DNA of 64,000 nucleotides from Jejuia sp043557195. Its GTDB lineage: Bacteria > Bacteroidota > Bacteroidia > Flavobacteriales > Flavobacteriaceae. The notes under the pieces are model-generated. The model did no database searches. It had not been told where the DNA came from and saw nothing but the letters and a program-made list of their open reading frames with translations. The stretch lies in NCBI GenBank assembly GCA_043557195.1, contig CP121314.1:682001-746000 (forward strand), in the 5' to 3' direction. Positions 8,639-18,314 of the stretch are shown here, piece after piece. Position numbers and translations under genes: made by a program. Positions within the stretch are counted from its first letter, which is position 1. Each line of letters begins with the position of its first letter.

Positions 8639-9751
8639 ATGAAAATTGCAACTTTCAACATTCAAAACTTATTCCATCGCGATAAAAGTCTTGTAGAAAA
8701 AACCATTGGGAAAAACCTAACCGATTGGATGCAGGAGCTTGATGCTTTAATGCGTAAATCTAAGGCTTTGCTAAAAGATCAGGATAGAATCAGGGAATTG
8801 TCTTTTCTACTTGGTTTTGAGAAAACGTATCCAAGACCTTATGCTGTTATGCGCAGAAAAGCTGGATTGCTGTATTTGAAAGGCATTCATCATTCAACAG
8901 AAACAAAAGCCAGTAATTTAACCAACTGGAACGGTTGGATAGAATTACAAACTACCCCAATTGCGCCAACCGCAACCGATAATAAAGCAAAGGTAATTGC
9001 CTATGTTAATGCCGATATTTTACTATTGCAAGAAGTTGAAGACAGAGCCTCTTTAGAAGAATTTAATCAAACCATTTTACCAAAATTTGACTGTAAACCC
9101 TATGAGCAGTCTTTCATTATTCAATGCAACGACATGAAAGGTCTGGAAATTGCAATTCTACTCCGGGAAGGCTATAAGTTGGAAACTATTACCACGCATA
9201 TAATTGGTGGGTATAGCGACTTATTCCAAAACTTAATTGAATATGAAATTTGTACGCCTACCTCAGAAAAAATTTATGTTTTATCTACCTATCTAAGGAA
9301 GCATGCCAGTGATGTTGATACCACAGACGTTATACGAAAAAGTCAGATTCAGAATATTGCCAAAATATATAAAAACCTCAAAGAACAAGGGAAGAAAAAC
9401 GTAATTATTGCCGGGACATTCAACACCCCTTCCTATTGCAACTCTTTATCCCCATTGTTTCAAGATACTGATGTAAGAGACATCACAAAACATTTCTCTT
9501 TTGAAGTAGAAACAGACGATGGCGCCGATGCCACGTACTTCCGATTAGGGGCTTATAGAATGGGTGTGAATATTAAACAAAAGGACTATTTGTTGTTCTC
9601 TCCGGTGTTATTTGAGAAGATAAAGGATAGTGGATTAAACCGAAAAGCGGTATGGCCTAAAAAACGTCCGCAATGGACTACTTATAAAACCGTTACCAGT
9701 AAATATAATGCTGGCAGTGAGCATCCTTTGGTTTGGGGGGAATTCATTTGA
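8639..9751 (+). CDS. Endonuclease/exonuclease/phosphatase-family protein with altered active site
   Basis: The ATG at 8639, four bases after the ATPase stop, is chosen over an upstream TTG and gives 370 residues. MKIATFNIQNLF at the N-terminus and QEVE (131-134) are typical of the family. Three later catalytic motifs are changed: the usual NxH is STYLRKH (about 216-222), GDFN is GTFN (259-262, no catalytic Asp), and SDH is SEH (360-362). The fold is recognisable, but hydrolysis of phosphodiesters by the standard mechanism is doubtful. It lies in the element between the replication module and the phosphoesterase-STAND gene. Its role is unknown. Confidence 0.8.
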   Translation: MKIATFNIQNLFHRDKSLVEKTIGKNLTDWMQELDALMRKSKALLKDQDRIRELSFLLGFEKTYPRPYAVMRRKAGLLYLKGIHHSTETKASNLTNWNGWIELQTTPIAPTATDNKAKVIAYVNADILLLQEVEDRASLEEFNQTILPKFDCKPYEQSFIIQCNDMKGLEIAILLREGYKLETITTHIIGGYSDLFQNLIEYEICTPTSEKIYVLSTYLRKHASDVDTTDVIRKSQIQNIAKIYKNLKEQGKKNVIIAGTFNTPSYCNSLSPLFQDTDVRDITKHFSFEVETDDGADATYFRLGAYRMGVNIKQKDYLLFSPVLFEKIKDSGLNRKAVWPKKRPQWTTYKTVTSKYNAGSEHPLVWGEFI

Positions 9752-9857
9752 CTTTTGAATTTTTGTGTTGATAAATAAATAAAAATAATGCATAAAGTTT
9801 TCAGTCGATATAGCAAAAAACGTATATTCGATGTACGAAATATATCACTAAAATATT

Positions 9858-12800
9858 ATGATTGGAATATTGCACTTAAGTGACATGCACTTAAAAGAAG
9901 GTAGGGAGAATAATCCTATTTTAAAAAGAGTTGGTAAAATTGTAGATTCTGTTGCAAATGAAATTACAGAGTGTAGTGATTTAATAATTATTTTTTCAGG
10001 AGATATAGCGTATTCAGGAAAAGCTGAAGAATATGAAATAGCCAACGAATTTTTTAATTCACTTGTTGAAAGTTTAAAAGCAAAAACAAAAGCGTGGATT
10101 CGGCTATTCTTTGTAGCAGGAAATCACGATTGTTATTTTGAACCTAATTCGGTTAGAGAAGCTATATTAAATCAGGCTAATTCAAGTACATTCAAATTTG
10201 ATCAAAATATTATTGATGTGCTTTGCAATACACAAAAAGAATATTTGAACTTTGTCAATAGCAAAATGTCATATTGGAGGCGCAAAACTAGATCCAATTT
10301 TAGAAGTAAAATGTATGATCAATTTGAAGTAAGCATTAAAGGAAGAATAATAAAATTACATTGTTTTAATAGTGCTTCTTTTTCTAAATTAACTGAAAAT
10401 GCTGGCAGTCTAAATTTTCCAATTGAACTATATAATGAAAATCTAACTACAGGAAGTGAAGATATCTCTATTTCGATTCTACATCATCCTTTAAATTGGT
10501 TGAATACTGACTCACATAGATCTCTTAGAAATAAATTAATTGAAATTTCTGACTTAGTTTTTACTGGGCATGAACACGTACCAGATGAGTTTTTAATCGA
10601 AAGAAAGGATGAATCATCAAAATTTATTGAATCAGGAGCATTACAAGATAATGGTAATGATAACACTAGTGAATTTGGGCTAATCATGATAAGAGATAGT
10701 TCAAAATCGTTCATAGGAAATCATATTTCTTATAGCCTAAAGAATGGAATTTATCAACGAGAAGATAAACCTCAAATAAAATTGAGCGAAATAAAAACAA
10801 AAAGAAATAAAATTGCAACCCAAGATAGTTTCCAAACGTGGCTCGAAGAGATAGGTGCTCCAATCGCCCATCCTCGTAAAGAAGACCTATATTTAGATGA
10901 TTTCTATGTTTATCCAGATATACAGGTTATTACAGATCCTAATAAAGACACATCTGAATTAATCAATAACGAACATTCATCTGAAGAGCTTTTACAAAAA
11001 AAATATTGTATAGTTGTAGGATCTGAATGTTCGGGTAAAACAAGTTTCTTAAAAAAAGTTTTTGACTACAAACTAAAAAAGGGGCTTATTCCGATTTATT
11101 TAGAGGGAGAAATAATTAAAAAGTTTGAAAACATAAGTTTTAATAGCACAATTTTAAGAAAGGCTTTTCACAATCAATACGAAACAATCTCTTCGAAATA
11201 CTTTGACCAAATAGACCACAAAAAGATTGTGATTTTAATAGATAACTTTGGGAATTGCCCTTTGGATGGGAAAAAGAGAGTAACTCTTATTGAAAACTTG
11301 AAAAACCAGTTTAATGGTTTATATATAACTTCTAGAGAACTTATTCATTTTGACCCTATAAATTCGAGTAATGCTTTTGATGAATTTTATACTTCTCGGA
11401 TTTTAGAATTAAATCATGATTTAAGAAAAAAAGTTATCTATAAATGGAATGCTCTTGGGCAAACCATCAACCCCAATATATCTGAAGAAATTTCGGCAAA
11501 AAACCTTCAATCAATAAGATTTGTTAATAGTGTTCTTCAAAAGCACTTTACAGAACCATTCCCTATATATATACTAACACTTTTACAAGTCCATGATGCA
11601 AACTCAAACGCATTAGACCATGGTTCAATTGGATTCTACTACGAATATTTAATTAAACATTCTTTACAGGAATCAATAGATAATAAAAATCAAGTTTCTC
11701 TTTATGAAGCATTCTTGATAGATTTTTGCTATTTTTTATTTGAAGAAAGAATTAACAATATCAATGAAGATGATTTTCAAATCTTTTTGACAAACTTTAA
11801 ATCAAAGAAGAGAGTAACTCTAAATTACTCTACATTATTAACAGACCTTATAAATTCTAATATTATTAGAATTGTTAAAGGACAAGTTTCTCTGCACCAG
11901 CCTTATATTTATTATTATTTTGTTTCTAGAGCATTAGATGATAGGCTTAATGATGAAAAAACTCAAAAGAGAGTTGAAAGAATGATAAATCGGCTATACA
12001 TTCAAGAATTCGAGGGTATTATACTCTTTTTATCACATCTCAGCAGTAATACATACGTGTTGGAAACCTTAAAAACTAAATGTAAATCGTATTTTACAAA
12101 TTTTCAAGAAGCTACTATTGATCAAGATATCCTGTCAATAGACTCAACAATCACTAATGAATATTTACCATTGCTCGAAGCAACTGATGAACCATCAGGC
12201 CCTCAAAGCACTAATAATGAACAAATACCACCAAATGGTGATGCGAACATTAATGAGTTAGAATATGATCCAGATAAGGATGTAGATATAATAACGTCTT
12301 TAAACAAATTTGTTAGATCTTTAAAGACATTTGAATTAATGGGAAATGTTGTTAAAATAAACTATGCATGGGACTATGAGAAAAAAATTCCTTTAGTTAA
12401 AGAAACATATGGTTTGGGGTTAAGATTAATGACAGCTTATTTTAAAATGATCGAAAATGGTGCTGACGAAATTGTAGCTCATATAAGACAAATATCCACA
12501 GAAAAAGAAATAGAGAATTTAAGTGAACTTAAAGAAATAACAACGCAATTCACAAGACAATTGGCTTTTGGAGCTTGTTACAATTTAATTAGAAGGATTG
12601 CATATTCTCTTGGGCATAAACAACTAAGGCCACTATTTCAAGAAATATCAAAAGAGCATTTTACAAACGCTTACAAACTTATAGAATTTTCAATCGATCT
12701 TTTACAACTGGGTATTTATAATGAATCTGAGGTTAAAAAATATCTTTCCTCTTCGAGAGGATTTAATAGACCTATGGCACGATTATTATTAAGGAATTTT

Positions 12801-12926
12801 ATTTATGAGTATACCCAACTTTTTAAAATTGATGTAAGAACACGACAAAAAATCAATGATGCGGCTCAAATTCAAATGAAAGATCAACGTATCATCCAAT
12901 CAACAAGTAAAAAGCTTCGAAAATAG
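9858..12926 (+). CDS. Calcineurin-like phosphoesterase fused to a STAND-type NTPase
   Basis: This 1022-residue protein starts with a metallophosphoesterase domain (about 1-290) with all expected metal motifs: SDMH (8-11), SGDI (47-50), GNHD (88-91), HH (209-210) and GHEH (237-240). A P-loop NTPase follows, with Walker A GSECSGKTS (388-396) and Walker B KIVILIDNFG (456-465), then a long helical C-terminal half with no clear motif. An enzymatic effector joined to a STAND ATPase and a helical sensor is a layout known from bacterial antiviral proteins. It is a single gene flanked by transfer and replication genes, as expected for defence cargo. Defence function is inferred, not shown. Confidence 0.85.
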   Translation: MIGILHLSDMHLKEGRENNPILKRVGKIVDSVANEITECSDLIIIFSGDIAYSGKAEEYEIANEFFNSLVESLKAKTKAWIRLFFVAGNHDCYFEPNSVREAILNQANSSTFKFDQNIIDVLCNTQKEYLNFVNSKMSYWRRKTRSNFRSKMYDQFEVSIKGRIIKLHCFNSASFSKLTENAGSLNFPIELYNENLTTGSEDISISILHHPLNWLNTDSHRSLRNKLIEISDLVFTGHEHVPDEFLIERKDESSKFIESGALQDNGNDNTSEFGLIMIRDSSKSFIGNHISYSLKNGIYQREDKPQIKLSEIKTKRNKIATQDSFQTWLEEIGAPIAHPRKEDLYLDDFYVYPDIQVITDPNKDTSELINNEHSSEELLQKKYCIVVGSECSGKTSFLKKVFDYKLKKGLIPIYLEGEIIKKFENISFNSTILRKAFHNQYETISSKYFDQIDHKKIVILIDNFGNCPLDGKKRVTLIENLKNQFNGLYITSRELIHFDPINSSNAFDEFYTSRILELNHDLRKKVIYKWNALGQTINPNISEEISAKNLQSIRFVNSVLQKHFTEPFPIYILTLLQVHDANSNALDHGSIGFYYEYLIKHSLQESIDNKNQVSLYEAFLIDFCYFLFEERINNINEDDFQIFLTNFKSKKRVTLNYSTLLTDLINSNIIRIVKGQVSLHQPYIYYYFVSRALDDRLNDEKTQKRVERMINRLYIQEFEGIILFLSHLSSNTYVLETLKTKCKSYFTNFQEATIDQDILSIDSTITNEYLPLLEATDEPSGPQSTNNEQIPPNGDANINELEYDPDKDVDIITSLNKFVRSLKTFELMGNVVKINYAWDYEKKIPLVKETYGLGLRLMTAYFKMIENGADEIVAHIRQISTEKEIENLSELKEITTQFTRQLAFGACYNLIRRIAYSLGHKQLRPLFQEISKEHFTNAYKLIEFSIDLLQLGIYNESEVKKYLSSSRGFNRPMARLLLRNFIYEYTQLFKIDVRTRQKINDAAQIQMKDQRIIQSTSKKLRK

Positions 12927-12985
12927 TTTGAATATTTTTTTTAGAATTAAAAATATTATTTTGAAAACAGCATTATATAATTTCA

Positions 12986-13639
12986 TCATTGGCTTGAAAA
13001 CTTAATTATTGATTTTAGTAAAACCAATGCAACGGTATTTTGCGAAGTTTCCTTAGACAAATAAATTACTTCATCAGTTTGAGATAAAAACCCAAGCTCT
13101 AAAAGAACCGTCGCATTACTATTGTAGTTATCTCGTAACACCTGAAAATTGCCATATTTAATACCCCTATTATTAACTCCAAGTATATCATCCAATCCTT
13201 TTAGTATAGTAAATCCCAAAAAGATCGAACTATCCAAATCCGCTTCTCTCTTAGGGTAAACAAAAACTTCCGCTCCCCTAGCATTAGGATTGTTCGCTTG
13301 GTTACAATGTATAGAGATAAAAACATCCGCTTTCAATTTTTTGCTTAAATATGTTCTATCCGTTAAATCAATTAAAGTATCCGTATATCTAGTTAAGTAC
13401 AGTTCCATTTGATTTTTATAAAAACTACGGTTTAGCTTCAACATTTTTAATGCTATACTTAAAACGACATCCTTCTCCTTGACCCCATTTACACCAATCG
13501 CTCCAGCATCTACTCCACCGTGTCCTGGGTCAATGATTACAATTGGTATATTAACTTTTGATTGTTCTTCTTGTGCATAGAAGCTTTTAGAAAACCAAAC
13601 ACAAAACAACGGTACGAGCAAATAACATGTCTTTTTCAT
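12986..13639 (-). CDS. N-acetylmuramoyl-L-alanine amidase (Amidase_3)
   Basis: This 217-residue protein has a signal peptide (ending near SFYAQ) and the zinc-amidase motifs IDPGHGGVDAGA, an acidic KEKDVVL, FISIHCNQA and LLELGFLS, giving the two zinc histidines and the catalytic glutamates. It cleaves the amide between muramic acid and the stem peptide in the periplasm. It sits opposite and upstream of the type IV secretion operon, so opening the wall for the transfer apparatus is the likely job. It is the only leftward gene between the cargo gene and traE. Confidence 0.9.
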   Translation of the reverse strand: MKKTCYLLVPLFCVWFSKSFYAQEEQSKVNIPIVIIDPGHGGVDAGAIGVNGVKEKDVVLSIALKMLKLNRSFYKNQMELYLTRYTDTLIDLTDRTYLSKKLKADVFISIHCNQANNPNARGAEVFVYPKREADLDSSIFLGFTILKGLDDILGVNNRGIKYGNFQVLRDNYNSNATVLLELGFLSQTDEVIYLSKETSQNTVALVLLKSIIKFSSQ

Positions 13640-13813
13640 AACCCTATTTTTAGGTTAAGCAAAATGCAATGATTTTATGCTTTCCATAAGAATCTTCAAA
13701 AATTTAACAGACCATAGCGTTAAATTTTATCTTATTTCATTCACAGCCTAAATACAGTAATAGATTTCGCAAAAATTTCAAATAACTGCCACCAAAGGCT
13801 AAATCTATTCTTT

Positions 13814-14101
13814 ATGAAAAAATCAATTTTTGCCCTTACTTTATTGCTTTTTGTAACATCTCAAACCTTTGCCCAAATTGGGGGTATTGAAGACTCGGTA
13901 AATGATGTTTCAGATACCATCAGAACTATTTTCCCAATCATTCTGGGTGTTATTTTCCTCATCGGATTCTTGTTTAACGCAGGTCATTTCTTTGGTGAAA
14001 ATGCAGATCTCAAAAAAGGAATTACTCGCGTTCTTGTATTTGTTCTGATTGCTGGTGCAGTTGTAGGCATCTTTACTTATCTCATAAGCATCGTGGTATA
14101 A
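13814..14101 (+). CDS. traE: Conjugative transfer protein TraE (VirB2-like pilin, DUF4134)
   Basis: This 95-residue protein has a cleavable signal (ending at FAQ) and two hydrophobic segments (IFPIILGVIFLIGFLFNAG and VLVFVLIAGAVVGIFTYLI), as in pilin-like VirB2 proteins. Size, sequence and place at the head of the transfer operon match TraE of CTnDOT-type elements. It opens a rightward run of nine genes with short gaps. The 174-base gap upstream, shared with the amidase gene, should hold the operon promoter. Confidence 0.88.
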   Translation: MKKSIFALTLLLFVTSQTFAQIGGIEDSVNDVSDTIRTIFPIILGVIFLIGFLFNAGHFFGENADLKKGITRVLVFVLIAGAVVGIFTYLISIVV

Positions 14102-14135
14102 TGACCCTCATTGAGGGCTTTATTAAAAAAGCTGT

Positions 14136-14420
14136 ATGAAGAAGTACGAAGTTTATAAAAACATAAGGAAACGGGCAGTCATTTTTGGATTGCCTATTTC
14201 CCTATTTGCTTTAATGATGACATCCATTTTGGCATCACTTTTAATCATCATTTTCTCGTTTAGCTTCGGGTTGATAATTGGCATACTGATCTTCAATGCA
14301 ACATTATATGTTGCATTGACCCGTATAACCAACAATCCACAGCTTTTTCAGATGGCAAGAACCTTTCCACGAATTATAAGTAACAAAAGAAATTCTGGCT
14401 TCGATTATGAACAAGATTAA
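14136..14420 (+). CDS. traF: Conjugative transfer protein TraF (VirB3-like, DUF4133)
   Basis: This 94-residue protein has two adjacent membrane segments (VIFGLPISLFALMMTSILA and LIIIFSFSFGLIIGILIF) and a short polar tail, typical of VirB3-like TraF. It overlaps traG by 14 bases. VirB3 proteins act with the VirB4 ATPase, and the order traE-traF-traG is conserved in this group. Confidence 0.87.
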   Translation: MKKYEVYKNIRKRAVIFGLPISLFALMMTSILASLLIIIFSFSFGLIIGILIFNATLYVALTRITNNPQLFQMARTFPRIISNKRNSGFDYEQD

Positions 14421-16827
14421 TATTTCGGCATATCCACCCATAATAGATATTCAAGATAATATCATTTTTGCGAATAACGGCAATGTGGTTTTATGGTATG
14501 AAGGGAATCTGCCCGAAATCTATTCCTTGTCTGAAAAAGATTTTGAGGATATGCATGGTGCATGGTTTCAGGCTCTGAAATCATTACCCATTGGAACTGT
14601 GGTTCACAAACAGGATATCTATATTAAAAAATCCTATTCTTCAGAACAGCTTCCAAACACCACTTTTTTGGAAAAAGCCACCCATGCACATTTTAAAGGT
14701 CGTGGACACATAGAGCATAAATGTTATTTGTTTTTCATTTTAACCAAAAATAAGGCACTTAACAATCCGAAATACGTCAATCCATTTAAAAAAATTTCAA
14801 AGGGAATTGTTCAAGAATTAGATGATAATATAAAAAACTTTGTCAATTCCGTAAGCGATTCGGTTTCCTTCATAAATAATAGTAGAAAAATGGCATTTCT
14901 TCCACTAAAACCAGAAGCCATTCAGAAATTAACGAGTAGTTATTTCAATGGTTTCAATGAAGGATTTGATACTGATATTCTGTTGGAACCTGCCCGCCGT
15001 GGTGGGAAGAAAAGCATCAATATTGGCGAAAACCATTTTGATGCGCTTGCTATCAATAGCGAATTATGTTTTGGCGAAAGCGTACAAAGTAGTAAAACTA
15101 ATGAAAAATTTACTTCGGATGATTTTGTGTTTCATCAAGGGTTTATTGATGGCTTAGGGCTAACGCTTAATGAAAATCACATTGTTAACCAAATTCTTTA
15201 TTTAGATGATAAACAAAAGTGGCGCAAACTACTTGATAAGAAAATAGAGGAACTTAATAAGAGTTCCAATTTTGGCTCACAAAACAAAGTGGTACTTGGC
15301 AAAATTCAGCACATTTTGAACCAAATCAATGCAGATGATAATTCACGAATTATACGTGGTCATCTCAATATTATCTACTGGTCGAAAGATGCTAAAGAAC
15401 TGGACAAAATCACTTCTAAAATTAAAACGGAATTTAAGGAATTGGATATCATACCTTACTATCCAAAAGGTGAAGAACGCAAGAATTACATCCTGAATAG
15501 TTACTGTTGCTTCTCTTCTAATTTTTCAAACAACGATTTATATGTAACGGACTTAAAGCACGCACTTTGTTTATTCATCAATAATACCAATTACAAATCG
15601 GATAAAACGGGCATTATCTTTAATGACAGAGAACATAATATTCCTGTCTTAAAAGATGTCTGGGACGAAAAAAAGAAACGCATCAAGGCTAGAAACTTTG
15701 CCATTTTTGCGCCTACAGGTGAAGGCAAATCATTTTTGGCGAATAACATTCTGCGCCAATATTTTGAAAGTGGCGTCCGTCTGGTCATTATAGATTTGGG
15801 TGGTTCTTATACCAAATTTGCCAAACTCTATCCTGAAAAATACACCGTCTTACGATACGAAAGCGGAAAGAACTTAGGCATCAATCCTTTTTACATCAGT
15901 AATAAAAATGACTTGACACCAGAACGGTTAGAGGATTTATCTGTATTTCTTTTTGAATTGTTTGCTTCAGATTTGAAAGTTACCAAAGCGCAATCGGTTT
16001 CAATTAAAAAGATTCTGCGTCACTATTACAATAGCACTTCTGAAAATCATTCACTAGAAGGCTTCTACAATCATATAGAACAGAATCAGGAAAACCTTTT
16101 AGGCTCCTTAAAAATCCATCCCGACTACTTTAATGTTACAAGCTTTTTGCATGTGATGTCTGAGTATGTTGGCGATGGTCTATACAGTTTTCTATTTGAG
16201 GTTAGTGAAGACCAAACCTATAAAATAGAAGACAAGAGATTGATTGTTTTTGAACTCGATGAAGTGAAGGATAACAAGGAAATTCTGTCCGTAATGCTAA
16301 AACTCATTAAGTCTGCAATCCAAAGAACCATTTGGAAAAATAGGGCTGAAAAAGGCATCATCTTATTCGATGAGTTTGCCAAACAACTGAAGTTTGAAAA
16401 CGTATTGGAAAGTGTAGAATTTTATTATCAAGCCATACGAAAACAAAATGGCGCCATTGGTATTATTTTACAATCAATTAATCAATTGCCTAATAATTCT
16501 ACATCAGCAAGTATTCTTGAAAACACGCAAGTTATCTACAGTTTGAATAATGAAAAAGGTTATGATGAATTAGTCAAAAGGCTGAATCTGTCAAGCCACG
16601 ACCTAAACCAATTAAAATCCATTAAAAACAATCTTTCTGGCCCAAGAAAGTACACCGAAATGTTTATCAAAATTGGAAAGGAAAGCAACATTTTTCGTCT
16701 CGAAGTTCCCAAAGAAGTTTACGCTGCCTATTTAACCGACGGACAAGAAAATGAGGACATAATGAAGTTCTATGAAGAGCATCATGACATGCAAAAAGCA
16801 ATAATTCAATTCACATCTAAAACTTAA
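14407..16827 (+). CDS. traG: Conjugation ATPase TraG (VirB4-like)
   Basis: This 806-residue protein has Walker A APTGEGKSFLA near residue 436 and Walker B GIILFDEFAKQ near residue 649, with an N-terminal half that docks on the membrane channel. This is the largest ATPase of the type IV secretion machine and energises pilus assembly and transfer. Length is normal for the Bacteroidota TraG/VirB4 group. It overlaps traF and is followed by traI after four bases, so the genes are co-translated. Confidence 0.95.
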   Translation: MNKINISAYPPIIDIQDNIIFANNGNVVLWYEGNLPEIYSLSEKDFEDMHGAWFQALKSLPIGTVVHKQDIYIKKSYSSEQLPNTTFLEKATHAHFKGRGHIEHKCYLFFILTKNKALNNPKYVNPFKKISKGIVQELDDNIKNFVNSVSDSVSFINNSRKMAFLPLKPEAIQKLTSSYFNGFNEGFDTDILLEPARRGGKKSINIGENHFDALAINSELCFGESVQSSKTNEKFTSDDFVFHQGFIDGLGLTLNENHIVNQILYLDDKQKWRKLLDKKIEELNKSSNFGSQNKVVLGKIQHILNQINADDNSRIIRGHLNIIYWSKDAKELDKITSKIKTEFKELDIIPYYPKGEERKNYILNSYCCFSSNFSNNDLYVTDLKHALCLFINNTNYKSDKTGIIFNDREHNIPVLKDVWDEKKKRIKARNFAIFAPTGEGKSFLANNILRQYFESGVRLVIIDLGGSYTKFAKLYPEKYTVLRYESGKNLGINPFYISNKNDLTPERLEDLSVFLFELFASDLKVTKAQSVSIKKILRHYYNSTSENHSLEGFYNHIEQNQENLLGSLKIHPDYFNVTSFLHVMSEYVGDGLYSFLFEVSEDQTYKIEDKRLIVFELDEVKDNKEILSVMLKLIKSAIQRTIWKNRAEKGIILFDEFAKQLKFENVLESVEFYYQAIRKQNGAIGIILQSINQLPNNSTSASILENTQVIYSLNNEKGYDELVKRLNLSSHDLNQLKSIKNNLSGPRKYTEMFIKIGKESNIFRLEVPKEVYAAYLTDGQENEDIMKFYEEHHDMQKAIIQFTSKT

Positions 16828-16831
16828 CATT

Positions 16832-17458
16832 ATGAAATCGAAGATTCACGAATACCAAAACAAATTTTTTACAATGAGTAAAAAGAAAATCAGAATTTTA
16901 GTAATGGTAGTAGCATTAATACTATTAATCCCATCAAAGACAACAAGCCAAGGCATGCCAACTTACGACAACACCAATTTTATCAGTTTGGTAAAACAAC
17001 TTGTAGAATCTGGCAAGCAGACTTCTCAACTTATTAAGTCTGTGAAATTCATGAAGGATGCAAAAGAAGCCATAGAAAAAGTGTCTAGTGTAGTTAGACA
17101 ACTCAAAGCTGTTCAAGAAATAGCAAGAAACAACCAACTTCTTATTCAAGTCATGCAGAATGATCTGCAAGACATTTTGAACTCGCCTTATATAAAACCT
17201 GAAGAAGTGTCACGAGTTGCAGAATCCTTTGATGCTATAGTACAAAACTCTTTAGATACAGTAGATTTTATAGATAAAATCCTATCGAGTGATAATCTTA
17301 AAATGACCGATGCAGAACGTGCGGAAGTTCTTAAACAGAAGGAACAGGAATCAAAAGAAATGGTTTCAAATATCAATACGAGAACCAAACGGTATAAGGA
17401 TATTATTTCCTTCAGAAAAATGCAGGATAAAGTCAATAATCGCGAAATAAACTATTAA
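16832..17458 (+). CDS. traI: Conjugative transfer protein TraI (VirB5/TrbJ-like, DUF4141)
   Basis: This 208-residue protein becomes 194 residues if the internal ATG at 16874 is used, which puts the signal peptide (MSKKKIRILVMVVALILLI) at the very N-terminus. I list the longer form because its ATG follows traG closely. The mature part is mostly helical and coiled-coil rich (MKDAKEAIEKVSSVVRQLKAVQEIARNN), as in VirB5/TrbJ minor pilins. Position between traG and traJ fits DUF4141 proteins of CTnDOT-like elements. The exact start is uncertain. Confidence 0.75.
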   Translation: MKSKIHEYQNKFFTMSKKKIRILVMVVALILLIPSKTTSQGMPTYDNTNFISLVKQLVESGKQTSQLIKSVKFMKDAKEAIEKVSSVVRQLKAVQEIARNNQLLIQVMQNDLQDILNSPYIKPEEVSRVAESFDAIVQNSLDTVDFIDKILSSDNLKMTDAERAEVLKQKEQESKEMVSNINTRTKRYKDIISFRKMQDKVNNREINY

Positions 17459-17460
17459 AA

Positions 17461-18303
17461 ATGACCGCAACCATCATTTTAGGAATTGGGCTAGAGTATA
17501 TCGATACGGTATTTCAAACCATACAGAACAGTAGTTTTTCGCAATATACCATTGCAGGAATGAAAACGCTTGCTGTTTTGTTTTTTCTAGTCAATATCCT
17601 AAAAAAGTATAACGAAGGTATTGCGGATAAAGATGGCTATTCTTGGGGATTGAGTCCAGGCGAACTCGCAAAGAATTTTGCTGTGGTGCTATTGGTTATT
17701 TTTTCAACGCAGGTGTTAGGGTTTTTTGATGGTATTTTAGTTGCTATTGAAGGACAATATCGAGGGACTGCACCTGCGTTATTACCATTGCAATTACAGG
17801 ATTTACCGCTTGAAGAAGAAGTCGGTTTATTAGACGCTGCAAGTATGGCAATGACGTTGCTTTATGAAGCTTTAGTAACACCACTTTATGGATTCAAGAT
17901 ATTAGCTTTTATGCTGAGTACCATTTTATGGATTCTTGACCTGTTTATCTACCCTCTATTTTTAGCAGAACGTTTCTTTCTTTTGGGAATCATGCAAGCA
18001 TTTTTTCCATTGGTTATAAGTCTGGCTGTATTCGAAAAGTTCCGTTCTCTAGCCTACACATTTTTCAAACTCTATGCAGCAGTTTATATGTTAGTGCCAG
18101 CATTTTTTCTGGTCAATGTATTTGTCAATGCTATCTATAGTGAAATAAACACCAACTTCTGGACCAACTTATTTGGTACCGATTTTGGCCAAGGATTCTT
18201 TGCGCCTGTTGTGCAATTGGGTTCGGTAGGCTTTATCGTATTCCTAAAATTCAAATTATATAAACGCGCCACATCCTTTACACTAAGATTGTTTACCAGC
18301 TAA
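17461..18303 (+). CDS. traJ: Conjugative transfer protein TraJ (VirB6-like)
   Basis: In this 280-residue protein several long hydrophobic segments follow an N-terminal periplasmic stretch: GMKTLAVLFFLVNIL, FAVVLLVIFSTQVLGFF, ILAFMLSTILWILDLFIYPLFL, FFLLGIMQAFFPLVISLAVF and YMLVPAFFLVNVFVNAI. This matches the polytopic VirB6-like TraJ that forms part of the inner-membrane channel. It starts two bases after the traI stop codon and is followed by traK after 11 bases. Confidence 0.9.
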   Translation: MTATIILGIGLEYIDTVFQTIQNSSFSQYTIAGMKTLAVLFFLVNILKKYNEGIADKDGYSWGLSPGELAKNFAVVLLVIFSTQVLGFFDGILVAIEGQYRGTAPALLPLQLQDLPLEEEVGLLDAASMAMTLLYEALVTPLYGFKILAFMLSTILWILDLFIYPLFLAERFFLLGIMQAFFPLVISLAVFEKFRSLAYTFFKLYAAVYMLVPAFFLVNVFVNAIYSEINTNFWTNLFGTDFGQGFFAPVVQLGSVGFIVFLKFKLYKRATSFTLRLFTS

Positions 18304-18314
18304 TTCAACCCACA

